From: Acidovorax delafieldii 2AN
GTDB taxonomy: Bacteria > Pseudomonadota > Gammaproteobacteria > Burkholderiales > Burkholderiaceae_C
Reading direction: 5' to 3'
Assembly (NCBI RefSeq): GCF_000175235.1
Contig: NZ_ACQT01000015.1
Span: 1-40,119 of the forward strand
Length of the DNA stretch: 40,119 nt
The number at the start of each line of letters is the position of its first letter. Positions within the stretch are counted from its first letter, which is position 1. A program made the translations under genes and the position numbers. This document shows positions 33,023-40,119 of the stretch, piece by piece. The notes beneath the pieces were generated by a model. It ran no database searches, was not told the origin of the DNA, and saw only the letters and a program-made list of their open reading frames with translations.

Positions 33023-35100
33023 ACACTTCCGTAAAGTCGCTGCAGAGCTGGGCAGGCAAGAACGCCGCTGCCTTCCAGGGCATGTCGGCCCCGCTGCTGG
33101 TGGTGGCCATCCTCGCACTGATGGTGCTGCCCATTCCAGCATGGCTGCTGGACACGTTCTTTACCCTGAACATCGCCACGGCGCTGATGGTGATGATGGT
33201 GGCTGCGTACATGGTGCGGCCGCTGGATTTCGCGGCGTTCCCGTCGGTGCTGCTGCTCACCACGTTGATGCGCCTGTCGCTCAACGTGGCCTCGACGCGC
33301 GTGGTGCTGCTCGAAGGCCACACCGGTCCGGGCGCAGCGGGCGCGGTGATCGAGGCGTTTGGCCACTTTCTGATCGGCGGCAACTTTGCCGTGGGCCTGA
33401 TCGTGTTTGCCATCCTGGTGGTGATCAACTTCGTGGTGGTGACGAAGGGTGCCGAACGCATTGCCGAAGTGTCGGCCCGGTTCACGCTGGACGCCATGCC
33501 CGGCAAGCAGATGGCGGTGGATGCCGACTTGAACGCCGGCCTGATTGACGAAAAAGAAGCCAAGCGCCGCCGCGCCGAAGTCTCCGAAGAAGCCAACTTC
33601 TTCGGCTCCATGGATGGCGCCTCGAAGTTCGTTCGCGGCGACGCCGTCGCCGGCATCCTGATTTTGCTGATCAATATCGTGGGCGGCTTTGCCATTGGCG
33701 TTTTGCAGCATGGGCTGACGGCCGCGCAGGCTGCCGATAGCTACATCCTGCTGGCCATCGGCGATGCCTTGGTGGCCCAAATCCCTGGCCTGCTGATCTC
33801 GGTGGCCGCCGCCATGGTGATCTCGCGCGTCGGCAAGGAAGAAGACATGGGCCGCCAGATCGTGCAGCAGCTCTTCATGTCGCCGCGCGTGCTGGGCGTG
33901 ACGGCCGGCATTCTGCTGCTGCTGGGGCTGATTCCAGGCATGCCCCACGTGGTGTTCCTGGCCATGGGTTCCGCCATCGGCTACGGAGCGTGGTTGCTGC
34001 AGCAACGCCAGAACGTACCTGAGGAGGTCGAAGCGCCGGCCGCCCCCGTCAGCGACGGAGAAGCCACCTGGGACGACCTGCAGCCCGTCGATCTGCTGGG
34101 ATTGGAACTGGGCTACCGGCTGATCACGCTGGTGGACAAGAGCCGCCAGGGCGACTTGCTCACCCGCATCAAGGGCGTGCGTCGCAAATTTGCGCAAGAG
34201 GTGGGCTTCCTGCCCCCTGCCGTGCATGTGCGCGACAACCTCGAACTCAAGCCCAGCGGCTACCGCATCACGCTGCGCGGCGTGGTGGTGGGCGAAGGCG
34301 AGGCTTTCCCCGGCATGTTCCTGGCCATCAACCCCGGCGGCATCACCACGCCGCTGATCGGCACCCCCACCACCGACCCCGCTTTCGGGCTGCCGGCACA
34401 CTGGATCGACGAACGGCAAAAGGAAGCCGCACAAATGGCGGGTTTTACCGTGGTTGATTCCGAAACCGTGATGGCCACCCATTTGTCACACTTGATGCAA
34501 GTGCAAGCAGCCAAACTCCTCAGCCGCACAGAGACCCAGCAGCTGGTGGAGCACGTGGCCAAGCTGGCCCCCAAGCTCATCGAAGAAGTGGTCCCGAAGA
34601 TGGTTTCTATCGCAACGTTCCAGAAGGTTCTCCAGCTGCTGCTGGAGGAGTCTGTGCACATTCGCGACATCCGCACCATCATCGAGACGCTGGCCGAGCA
34701 TGCCGTGGGCATCTCCGACCCGGTGGAACTGGCCCGCCGCGTGCGCATCGCCCTGTCGCCTGCCATCGTGCAGCAGATCTACGGCCCCACGCGCGAGCTC
34801 AACGTCATCGCCATCGAACCCGGCCTGGAGCGCCTGCTGGTGCAGGCTCTGGGCAATGCCGCAGGGCCCGCGCTGGACCCGGGCGTGGCCGACATCCTGA
34901 CCCAGAAGGCCGCCGAGGTGGCACTCAAGCAGGAAGAGATGGGGCTGCCCGCCTGCCTGCTGGTTCCCGACCAGATCCGCACCGCAATCTCCCGGCTGGT
35001 GCGCCGCGTGGCACCACGCCTGCAAGTGCTTGCCCACAGTGAAATTCCAGAGACCCACACCATCCGTATTGGACCCATCCTCAAAGGTGCATCAGCATGA
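33019..35100 (+). CDS. flhA: FlhA, flagellar export gate protein
   Basis: Major export-gate subunit, forming a nonameric ring with a large cytoplasmic domain. 693 residues, the usual size. N-terminal membrane helices (about 15-320) carry LRLSLNVASTRVVLL and the FHIPEP-family block MPGKQMAVDADLNAGLI. The cytoplasmic part has LVDKSRQGDLLTRIKGVRRKF and GMFLAINPGG. It overlaps flhB and flhF by four bases each (ATGA), so translation is likely coupled. Confidence 0.97.
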   Translation: MNTSVKSLQSWAGKNAAAFQGMSAPLLVVAILALMVLPIPAWLLDTFFTLNIATALMVMMVAAYMVRPLDFAAFPSVLLLTTLMRLSLNVASTRVVLLEGHTGPGAAGAVIEAFGHFLIGGNFAVGLIVFAILVVINFVVVTKGAERIAEVSARFTLDAMPGKQMAVDADLNAGLIDEKEAKRRRAEVSEEANFFGSMDGASKFVRGDAVAGILILLINIVGGFAIGVLQHGLTAAQAADSYILLAIGDALVAQIPGLLISVAAAMVISRVGKEEDMGRQIVQQLFMSPRVLGVTAGILLLLGLIPGMPHVVFLAMGSAIGYGAWLLQQRQNVPEEVEAPAAPVSDGEATWDDLQPVDLLGLELGYRLITLVDKSRQGDLLTRIKGVRRKFAQEVGFLPPAVHVRDNLELKPSGYRITLRGVVVGEGEAFPGMFLAINPGGITTPLIGTPTTDPAFGLPAHWIDERQKEAAQMAGFTVVDSETVMATHLSHLMQVQAAKLLSRTETQQLVEHVAKLAPKLIEEVVPKMVSIATFQKVLQLLLEESVHIRDIRTIIETLAEHAVGISDPVELARRVRIALSPAIVQQIYGPTRELNVIAIEPGLERLLVQALGNAAGPALDPGVADILTQKAAEVALKQEEMGLPACLLVPDQIRTAISRLVRRVAPRLQVLAHSEIPETHTIRIGPILKGASA

Positions 35101-36584
35101 ACATCAAACGCTTTCACGCCCCCACGTCGCGCGAGGCCCTGGCCAAGGCACGCATGGCGTTTGGCGACGGCACGCTCATCCTGTCCAACCGGCCCACGGC
35201 CAACGGGGTCGAGGTGGTGGCAACGGCCGAAGACACGCTGTCTGCGCTCGATAGCGGTGGTGGAGCATCCAACACGCAGGCTCTGCTGTCCCCTGCTCCC
35301 CAACGCAATGCCCGCCCCGCGCCGGTCGCAGCCCAACCGACCTCCCGCAATCCAGTCGAAGAAGACACGGAACAGCTCGCGATGAGCACCCTGTCCTTCC
35401 AGGACTACGTGCGCGAGCGCATGCTGCGTCGCCGCCACGAGGCGCTCAAGGGCCCCGCCGAAAGTCCGGCCTTTACCGATCGGGGCAGGGATCACACCTC
35501 CGACCGTGAACGCATGCCCACGGCGCACGTGGCGCGCCACAACCCGCTGCGCACCATTCCCATGGACACGCCTGCAGAAACCGCACCCCGGCGCCGCCAT
35601 GATGCCCCAGCCGCGGCACCCGCCGCATCGGCCGGCCAGCAGAGCGTAATGAACGAGCTTCAGGCCATGAAAGAGCTGATCGAAGACCGCTTCAACACCC
35701 TGGCGTGGTTGGGCCAGGCGCGGCAGAACCCGATCCATTCGAACCTGATGCTCAAGCTGATTCGCGCAGGCTATTCCCCAGCCCTCGCAAGGGCCGTGCT
35801 CGAACGCATGCCCGAAGAACTCTCGGCCGCCGAATCGGTTCGTTGGTTGATGGAGGTGCTCGAACGCAACCTCAAGACCGACATGCACGCGCCCCCTCTC
35901 TACGAGGAAGGCGGCATCTTCGCGCTGGTGGGTTCCACCGGCGTGGGCAAGACCACCACCACCGCCAAGCTCGCTGCCCACTGCGCCCGCATCCATGGCC
36001 CTGGCAGCGTGGGCTTGATCACCCTCGATACCTACCGCGTGGGAGCCCACGAACAGCTGCGCACTTATGGCCGCATGCTGGGCATCGTGGCCCATCTGGC
36101 CCACGACCGCGCCGCCTTGCAAGATCTGCTGGGGCTACTCAGCGGCAAGAAGATGGTGCTGATTGACACCACGGGCGTGGCCCCGCGCGACCCGCGCAAG
36201 CGCGAAATGCTGGATGTGCTGGACCTGCCGCATGTCAACCGCCTGCTGGTGCTCAACGCCGGTTGCCACGGCGATACGCTCGACGATGTGCTGACCGCCT
36301 TCAAAACCACGGGATCGCAACAGGCGATACTGTCGAAGGTGGACGAAGCCGTGAAGCTGGGCCCTGCGCTCGACGCCTTGATCCGCCACCAGATGGTGCT
36401 GCGCGGCGTCACGAATGGCCAGCGGGTTCCGGAAGACTGGGAGACGGCCGATGCGCACAAGCTCATCAGCACGTCTATGCGCGCGCCCGCCAAGTCGGCC
36501 TTTGACCCCCGGGCCACCGACCTGAATTTCTTTTTCTCACATTCTCCCGACTCCATGACCGAACGAGGACTCGTGGATGCTTGA
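35097..36584 (+). CDS. flhF: FlhF, SRP-like GTPase for polar flagellum placement
   Basis: Signal-recognition-particle type GTPase that places the flagellum at the pole. 495 residues. The N-terminal basic and linker region (1-270) is variable. The G domain has P-loop GSTGVGKTTTTAKL, LDTYRVGAHEQLRTYG, the DTTGVAPRDPRK motif in place of the more usual DTAG, and LSKVDEAVKLG in place of TKLDEA. It overlaps the next gene by 8 bp. A polar flagellum is the expected arrangement with FlhF. Confidence 0.95.
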   Translation: MNIKRFHAPTSREALAKARMAFGDGTLILSNRPTANGVEVVATAEDTLSALDSGGGASNTQALLSPAPQRNARPAPVAAQPTSRNPVEEDTEQLAMSTLSFQDYVRERMLRRRHEALKGPAESPAFTDRGRDHTSDRERMPTAHVARHNPLRTIPMDTPAETAPRRRHDAPAAAPAASAGQQSVMNELQAMKELIEDRFNTLAWLGQARQNPIHSNLMLKLIRAGYSPALARAVLERMPEELSAAESVRWLMEVLERNLKTDMHAPPLYEEGGIFALVGSTGVGKTTTTAKLAAHCARIHGPGSVGLITLDTYRVGAHEQLRTYGRMLGIVAHLAHDRAALQDLLGLLSGKKMVLIDTTGVAPRDPRKREMLDVLDLPHVNRLLVLNAGCHGDTLDDVLTAFKTTGSQQAILSKVDEAVKLGPALDALIRHQMVLRGVTNGQRVPEDWETADAHKLISTSMRAPAKSAFDPRATDLNFFFSHSPDSMTERGLVDA

Positions 36585-37374
36585 TGCCTGCTTTCACCAG
36601 GGCGCTGGCCTGCACAGCTTCACGCCGCAATCCGAACTTCGGGTGCTGGCGGTGGCCAGCCAATCCAACGCCGGGAGCGACCTGGAGACGCTGTGGCAAC
36701 TGTGCGCCAGCCTGCAGCGCCTGGGCTACCCGGTCGTCGTGCTGGATGCAACCGCATACGAAACGCAGGCATCCCCAGGACTGCACCACCTGCTGCGGCA
36801 AGCGCCCTGGCACGAAGGTGCCAGCGTTGATCTGGGCGCCATCGCCTCATCCCTTGCAGTGATCCCGGCCGCGCTGGGGCTGCGCGAGCTGGCCCGGACA
36901 GCACAAACCCGCGACGAGCCTCCATTGCAAGCCCTGCTTCCCTACTTTCGCGCCTACGGCCTGATGGTTCTGCATGCTCCGGCCGGCGTGCTGGGGCCCC
37001 TGCTGACGCACACGGCCACCACGCCATTGGTCGTGATGCAGCCGGGTGCCGCAGGGGTGCTGGCGAGTTACAGGCACCTCAAGCAAATCGCGCTGGACGC
37101 AGGACTTCCTTGCACCGTCGCGGCCGTGCTGCAGGGCGCCTCCGCACCCGAACGCGCCAAAGCCTCGGGCGCCCTGCGAACCCTGCAGCAATGCGCAGAC
37201 CGCCACCTCGGAGGGCGGCTGCAGACCACGACGATATCCGCCCACAGCAGCCAGGACATGCAACGCCTGGCCTTGCAACTGCTGGAAAACGCGGGCACCA
37301 TCAGCGGATCGCTGTGCGCAATGCCCACCAGCAACCTGACAGGCATGCTTGCGCATGGCGCCCGGAGCCATTGA
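36577..37374 (+). CDS. FlhG/FleN-like protein lacking a P-loop
   Basis: 265 residues in the slot where flhG (fleN, MinD-like ATPase that limits flagellar number) lies, between flhF and fliA. The N-terminal strand VLAVAS and helix SLQRLGYPVVVLDA follow the MinD/FlhG fold, but the Walker A loop GKGGVGKT is replaced by QSNAGSDLE, with no lysine, and the second Asp of the DAD motif is missing. A late PLVVMQPGAAGVLASYRHLKQI segment resembles the PxxxxDAYxxIK region of FlhG. I infer a degenerate FlhG that cannot bind ATP in the normal way. It may instead act through FlhF binding. Gene symbol withheld. Confidence 0.7.
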   Translation: MLDACFHQGAGLHSFTPQSELRVLAVASQSNAGSDLETLWQLCASLQRLGYPVVVLDATAYETQASPGLHHLLRQAPWHEGASVDLGAIASSLAVIPAALGLRELARTAQTRDEPPLQALLPYFRAYGLMVLHAPAGVLGPLLTHTATTPLVVMQPGAAGVLASYRHLKQIALDAGLPCTVAAVLQGASAPERAKASGALRTLQQCADRHLGGRLQTTTISAHSSQDMQRLALQLLENAGTISGSLCAMPTSNLTGMLAHGARSH

Positions 37375-37378
37375 TCTG

Positions 37379-38095
37379 ATGTACACCGCCAAAGGCCAGC
37401 TCGATCGTGATGCGCTGATCCGCCAGCATGTACCGCTGGTCCGGCGGATTGCGCACCACATGATTGCCAAGCTCCCGCCCAACGTTGAGCTGGACGACCT
37501 GATCCAGGTCGGCATGATGGGACTGGCCGACGCGCTGTCCCGCTACGAAGCAACGCAGGGCGTGCAATTTGAGACCTTCGCCACGCAGCGCATCCGTGGA
37601 GCCATGCTGGATGAACTGCGGGAGGGCGACTGGATGTCCCGCAGCTCGCGCAAGAGCCAGAAGGACATCGAACACTCCCTGCGGCGGCTCGAACAGAAAT
37701 TGGGGCGCCCCCCGCTCGAATCCGAAATCGCCGCCGACATGGGCATGAGCCTGGCCGAATACCAGAGTCTGCTCGGCAAGGTGCGGGGCACCCAACTGGT
37801 GTACCTCGAGGACATGACCCATGGCGACGAAGGAGACGAAGGCTTTCTCGACCGCCACGTGGCCGACAGCAGCGCTGATCCGCTGGAGCTACTGCGCGAC
37901 CACCGGTTGCGCGCCTCGCTGGTCCAAGCCATCCAGAGCCTGCCCGAGCGCGAGCAGCACATCATGGGCATGTACTACGAACATGACATGAACCTCAAGG
38001 AAATCGCTGCGGTGCTGGGTGTTACCGAATCCCGCGTGTGCCAGCTGCACAGCCAGTCGATAGCACGCCTGCGCGCCAAAATGCGCAGCCACTGA
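37379..38095 (+). CDS. fliA: FliA, sigma-28 for late flagellar genes
   Basis: RNA polymerase sigma factor for filament, motor and chemotaxis genes. 238 residues from the ATG at 37379 (MYTAKGQLDRD), with GGAG 12 bp upstream; in-frame starts at 37349 and 37355 lie inside the preceding gene. Region 2 (LVRRIAHHMI, DDLIQVGMMGLADAL, FATQRIRGAMLDELR), region 3 and region 4 (LPEREQHIMGMYY, LKEIAAVLGVTESRVCQLHSQ) are complete. FlgM at 39104-39421 is its anti-sigma. Predicted targets in this window are listed as sigma-28 promoters. Confidence 0.97.
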   Translation: MYTAKGQLDRDALIRQHVPLVRRIAHHMIAKLPPNVELDDLIQVGMMGLADALSRYEATQGVQFETFATQRIRGAMLDELREGDWMSRSSRKSQKDIEHSLRRLEQKLGRPPLESEIAADMGMSLAEYQSLLGKVRGTQLVYLEDMTHGDEGDEGFLDRHVADSSADPLELLRDHRLRASLVQAIQSLPEREQHIMGMYYEHDMNLKEIAAVLGVTESRVCQLHSQSIARLRAKMRSH

Positions 38096-38525
38096 ACATG
38101 GAGCGCAGTACGCGCAAGGGTTGTCGCTCGCACTCGGCGGTATGAACGAAGCACAGCTTATGCCCCTCGAGATCGCGAAAGTAAGCGGCATAGGAATCTT
38201 CTGCATATTTCAAGCGCAGCCCGGCGCGGCCCAGGTCTTTAGCTGCCATCGACAGTGCTGCCTTCCAAGCGCGCTCGACGGCAAGCCTGGAAGGGACCAG
38301 AAAACTGCCTTGCGAACCATCGGCGGTGCCGGGAGGGGGACCGTCAAGCGGCTGCCATATGCCGAACTGGGGCCACCGCGCTGCGGGAGGGCGCCCCACC
38401 ACACCGGCCGGCGCCACACTGCCGAGATCCGCCACGCGCAGAATGCATAGCCCGGCGATTACTCCATCGTAAAACGCGACCAAGGAAACGAGGTCCCGAA
38501 CCCCGAGCTGGATATGGGCGTATAT
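38022..38525 (-). pseudogene. VOC (glyoxalase/bleomycin-resistance fold) protein without a start codon
   Basis: The frame reads HIQLGVRDLVSLVAFYDGVI, then QPLDG, VPSRLAVERAWKAAL and YFRDLEGHKLCFVH, the layout of a small VOC-fold protein, from about 38525 to 38133. No ATG, GTG or TTG lies between the upstream stop and the first strand; ATA at 38523-38525 sits where ATG would give MYAHIQLG. The first usable codon is a TTG at 38483, which would remove the first strand and its metal-ligand His. After the domain the frame runs 37 codons further and overlaps the end of fliA by 74 bp. I read it as a relic with a lost start. Confidence 0.65.
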
Positions 38526-38624
38526 GGTGCAGAAATGACGTGGACTGTTTTGGGCAACCCGTCAATCTGAAACTGCTACAAAGACCAGGATGCTACGCCC
38601 AACCAAAATGGAAGAAGGACCGCA

Positions 38625-38645
38625 CCGAAAGCCTGAGGCTTGCGG
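38625..38645 (-). terminator. Possible hairpin after flgN
   Basis: CCG-AAGCC and GGCTT-CGG, around a 3-base loop with one mismatch, about 50 bp downstream of the flgN stop. There is no strong U-tract. The remaining stretch between the VOC relic and flgN shows no other feature. Confidence 0.35.
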
Positions 38646-38693
38646 CTCTCCGGGAGACGGCCTTGACCGAAGATCGGTGCGCGCGGAATCCAG

Positions 38694-39062
38694 TCAGCTG
38701 GCAGAGCGATAGATGCGGGCCACCCCGCCCTGCGTCTTGCCGCCGAGGGCATTGCCGTAGGTGGCGGCGGCATCCGAGGACGGAAGCAGCCCTTTGAGTT
38801 GCCGGTCCGCAACGGCAGCGAGGCGTGCCAGGCTTTCGCGCTGGACCGACAGCTGCGCAGCAGCGGATTCGAGGCGCTTTTGCACAGCGGGAGAAAACGC
38901 GCCAGCTGGCGCCGACTGCGCCATCATGCGGGCCAGTCCGGCCGCCGCGTCGCGCAGTTGCACACTGCATTTCTCGAGGGTTTGCGGATCCGCGGCCAGA
39001 AGCGCTGCGGAAACGTCCTGGATTTGCTGTTCTACGGCGGCGAGCGCCTGTCCGGTCTGCAT
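38694..39062 (-). CDS. flgN: FlgN-like hook-filament junction chaperone
   Basis: Cytoplasmic chaperone for FlgK and FlgL. 122 residues, helical, Ala- and Gln-rich, the usual size. The C-terminal YGNALGGKTQGG segment resembles the Y-G-x-x-G tail of FlgN. Identification rests partly on position, 41 bp downstream of flgM; sequence conservation is low. Confidence 0.82.
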   Translation of the reverse strand: MQTGQALAAVEQQIQDVSAALLAADPQTLEKCSVQLRDAAAGLARMMAQSAPAGAFSPAVQKRLESAAAQLSVQRESLARLAAVADRQLKGLLPSSDAAATYGNALGGKTQGGVARIYRSAS

Positions 39063-39103
39063 GGTGTCTGTGGGGTGGGATGCAGCCGCGAACAGGCAAT
39101 AGC

Positions 39104-39421
39104 TCAGCCGCGCGAACGGGAGAAGATTTCCTGGGCGTTGGACAGCATCTTGTCGGCGATGGCTTCGGCGTCCACGGTGAACGTACCTTGTTCGATGGCA
39201 GCCTTCACGGCCTTGACGCGTCCTGCGTCAAAGTCAGCGGTAGCACGCCCGTTCTGGGCCAGCGTGCGGGCGGTCATGGAGACCGTAACGGGCACACCGG
39301 CGGCCAGCGCGGAATTAGCGCCTTTTGCCGCTTCTTCCGCTGCAGCGGGGCTTTTTGCCTGCTTGGCAAGCCCTGTCTGCGCAAGTGCGCCCGGGAGTTC
39401 CGGTTTTTGACCAATCTTCAT
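39104..39421 (-). CDS. flgM: FlgM, anti-sigma-28 factor
   Basis: Binds FliA until export through the finished hook removes it. 105 residues from the ATG at 39421 (MKIGQKPELP) with GGAGAG upstream; a longer frame to 39463 lacks this. The C-terminal RVKAVKAAIEQGTFTVDAEAIADKML is the FliA-binding helix region. A sigma-28 promoter at 39466-39492 implies feedback control. Confidence 0.94.
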   Translation of the reverse strand: MKIGQKPELPGALAQTGLAKQAKSPAAAEEAAKGANSALAAGVPVTVSMTARTLAQNGRATADFDAGRVKAVKAAIEQGTFTVDAEAIADKMLSNAQEIFSRSRG

Positions 39422-39465
39422 CGCTCTCTCCACCACCCCGATCGATGTGGGGCACAGTAGCAATG

Positions 39466-39492
39466 TTTTCGACCCAATCAGGGCAGACTTTA
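39466..39492 (-). promoter_or_regulatory. Sigma-28 promoter for flgM-flgN
   Basis: On the minus strand, TAAAGTCT, an 11-bp spacer, then GTCGAAAA: 7/8 and 6/8 to the FliA consensus with exact spacing, 45 bp before the flgM start. It shares the CGAAAA -10 variant with the flagellin A promoter. Confidence 0.75.
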
Positions 39493-39514
39493 GCCAATTT
39501 TGGACCAGGGCGTA

Positions 39515-40119
39515 TCAAAGAGTCACGGCAACCGTTCCATCTTCGTTAACAATACCCGATATTGTGCGGCCATTATCCATGCGAATGCGGATTGTCTGGC
39601 CCGTCGCGCCATTGGAGAGGGCCTGGCCAGACGAGGTGACCATGTAGCCCGGCCCCTGCGTGACTACCCGTACCTGTGCCCCTGCGCGGAAAACCGCCGG
39701 TGCCCGGACCATCGATTGGCGTACGGCCTGGCCGGCCATCAACTGGCGCGATGCCACCTGCCCCACCCACTGATCGGGGTTGGCCAGCACGGGCGCGGCC
39801 TCGGCCGCCCAGTCCACCTCGGCCTCGGTCGCGTCTGCCGCCGTCAATGCCACGCCTGACGCCACATTGTTGTTCAGCACCCAGGCGGGCCCGAAAGCCT
39901 TGATGGTGACGGGCAAAAATACGCTCCATGCCGTGGCGCCCTCGACGCAGCGCAGCCCCAGGCGTGTGCGGCCCCAGAGCCGGGCCCCTGCGGGAAGGTA
40001 GGGCTCGACCCGCGCACAAGGCGCCAGCCGCAACCGGCTGTCGAGCGTTCCCACGCTGACTTCCATGCGCAGCGGCAAGCCCTCGGGCTGGTTGCGCGCC
40101 AGGGCATCGTCCAGCCAGC
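39515..40119 (-). CDS. flgA: FlgA, P-ring assembly chaperone (5' end outside window)
   Basis: Periplasmic chaperone for FlgI. The frame is open to the window edge (WLDDALARNQPEG precedes the first in-frame ATG), so the signal peptide and N-terminus are missing. The visible 200 residues include RLRLAPCARVEPYLPAGARL and a C-terminal SAF domain with VLANPDQWVGQVASRQLMAGQ, FRAGAQVRVV and the closing IRIRMDNGRTISGIV, typical of FlgA. flgM follows on the same strand after 93 bp with its own promoter. Confidence 0.93.
   Translation of the reverse strand, partial: WLDDALARNQPEGLPLRMEVSVGTLDSRLRLAPCARVEPYLPAGARLWGRTRLGLRCVEGATAWSVFLPVTIKAFGPAWVLNNNVASGVALTAADATEAEVDWAAEAAPVLANPDQWVGQVASRQLMAGQAVRQSMVRAPAVFRAGAQVRVVTQGPGYMVTSSGQALSNGATGQTIRIRMDNGRTISGIVNEDGTVAVTL

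Noticed and set aside
1-40119. CRISPR arrays, insertion sequences, tRNA genes or prophage genes
   Set aside because: No regularly spaced repeats, transposase frames, tRNA-like cloverleafs or phage proteins were seen by eye on either strand.

Overview
The window is a high-GC flagellar and chemotaxis gene region from a Gram-negative proteobacterium. Gene content and order (fliEFGHIJKLMNOPQR, flhBAFG-fliA, motAB-cheYZ, flgAMN, cheAWRDB), overlapping starts typical of Burkholderiales, and two copies of a CATAGC...AGCGCTTG...CAAGCGC palindromic intergenic repeat that I associate with Comamonadaceae suggest an Acidovorax-like betaproteobacterium. The family assignment is inference; no rRNA is present in the window to confirm it.

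Layout: (1) 1-379 holds three leftward promoter-like units whose -10 elements sit exactly 100 bp apart, pointing out of the window towards what may be a stable-RNA operon. (2) 380-2278 is an ABC-F ATPase. (3) 8836-2331, minus strand, is a chemotaxis operon: a small DxxxQ CheZ-like protein, cheY, cheA, cheW, cheR (frameshifted in a C6/G6 run), cheD, cheB. (4) 8986-10724, plus strand, is a receiver-histidine kinase hybrid with a NarL-type regulator. (5) 21818-10738, minus strand, is the basal body, export and switch cluster in transcription order fliF-G-H-I-J-K-L-M-N-O-P-Q-R, with fliE divergent at 21991. (6) 22736-28675 is the filament region: fliD-S-T and one flagellin on minus, a second flagellin on plus, divergent from the first. 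(7) 28880-31769 is motA-motB-cheY-cheZ. (8) 31868-38095 is flhB-flhA-flhF-(flhG-like)-fliA, with tight overlaps. (9) 38022-40119 holds a VOC-fold pseudogene, flgN, flgM and the 3' part of flgA, all on minus.

Together these genes build the rod/MS ring, C ring, type III export gate and ATPase, filament, stator and chemotactic control. FliA (sigma-28) and FlgM (anti-sigma) are both present. Sigma-28-like promoters with an 11-bp spacer are visible before flgM, one flagellin, fliD and motA. Transcripts end at several hairpins (22561, 28729, 31780).

The most interesting points are: the divergent flagellin pair, which carries a nearly identical inverted tract of about 238 bp around a single recognisable sigma-28 promoter, a geometry that would allow flagellin switching by inversion; the small CheZ-like protein, whose GSVDLF tail is identical to that of CheD; an FlhG-like protein with no P-loop; the cheR frameshift; a perfect inverted repeat ending two bases before the flhB start; and the 100-bp-phased promoter array at the left edge.
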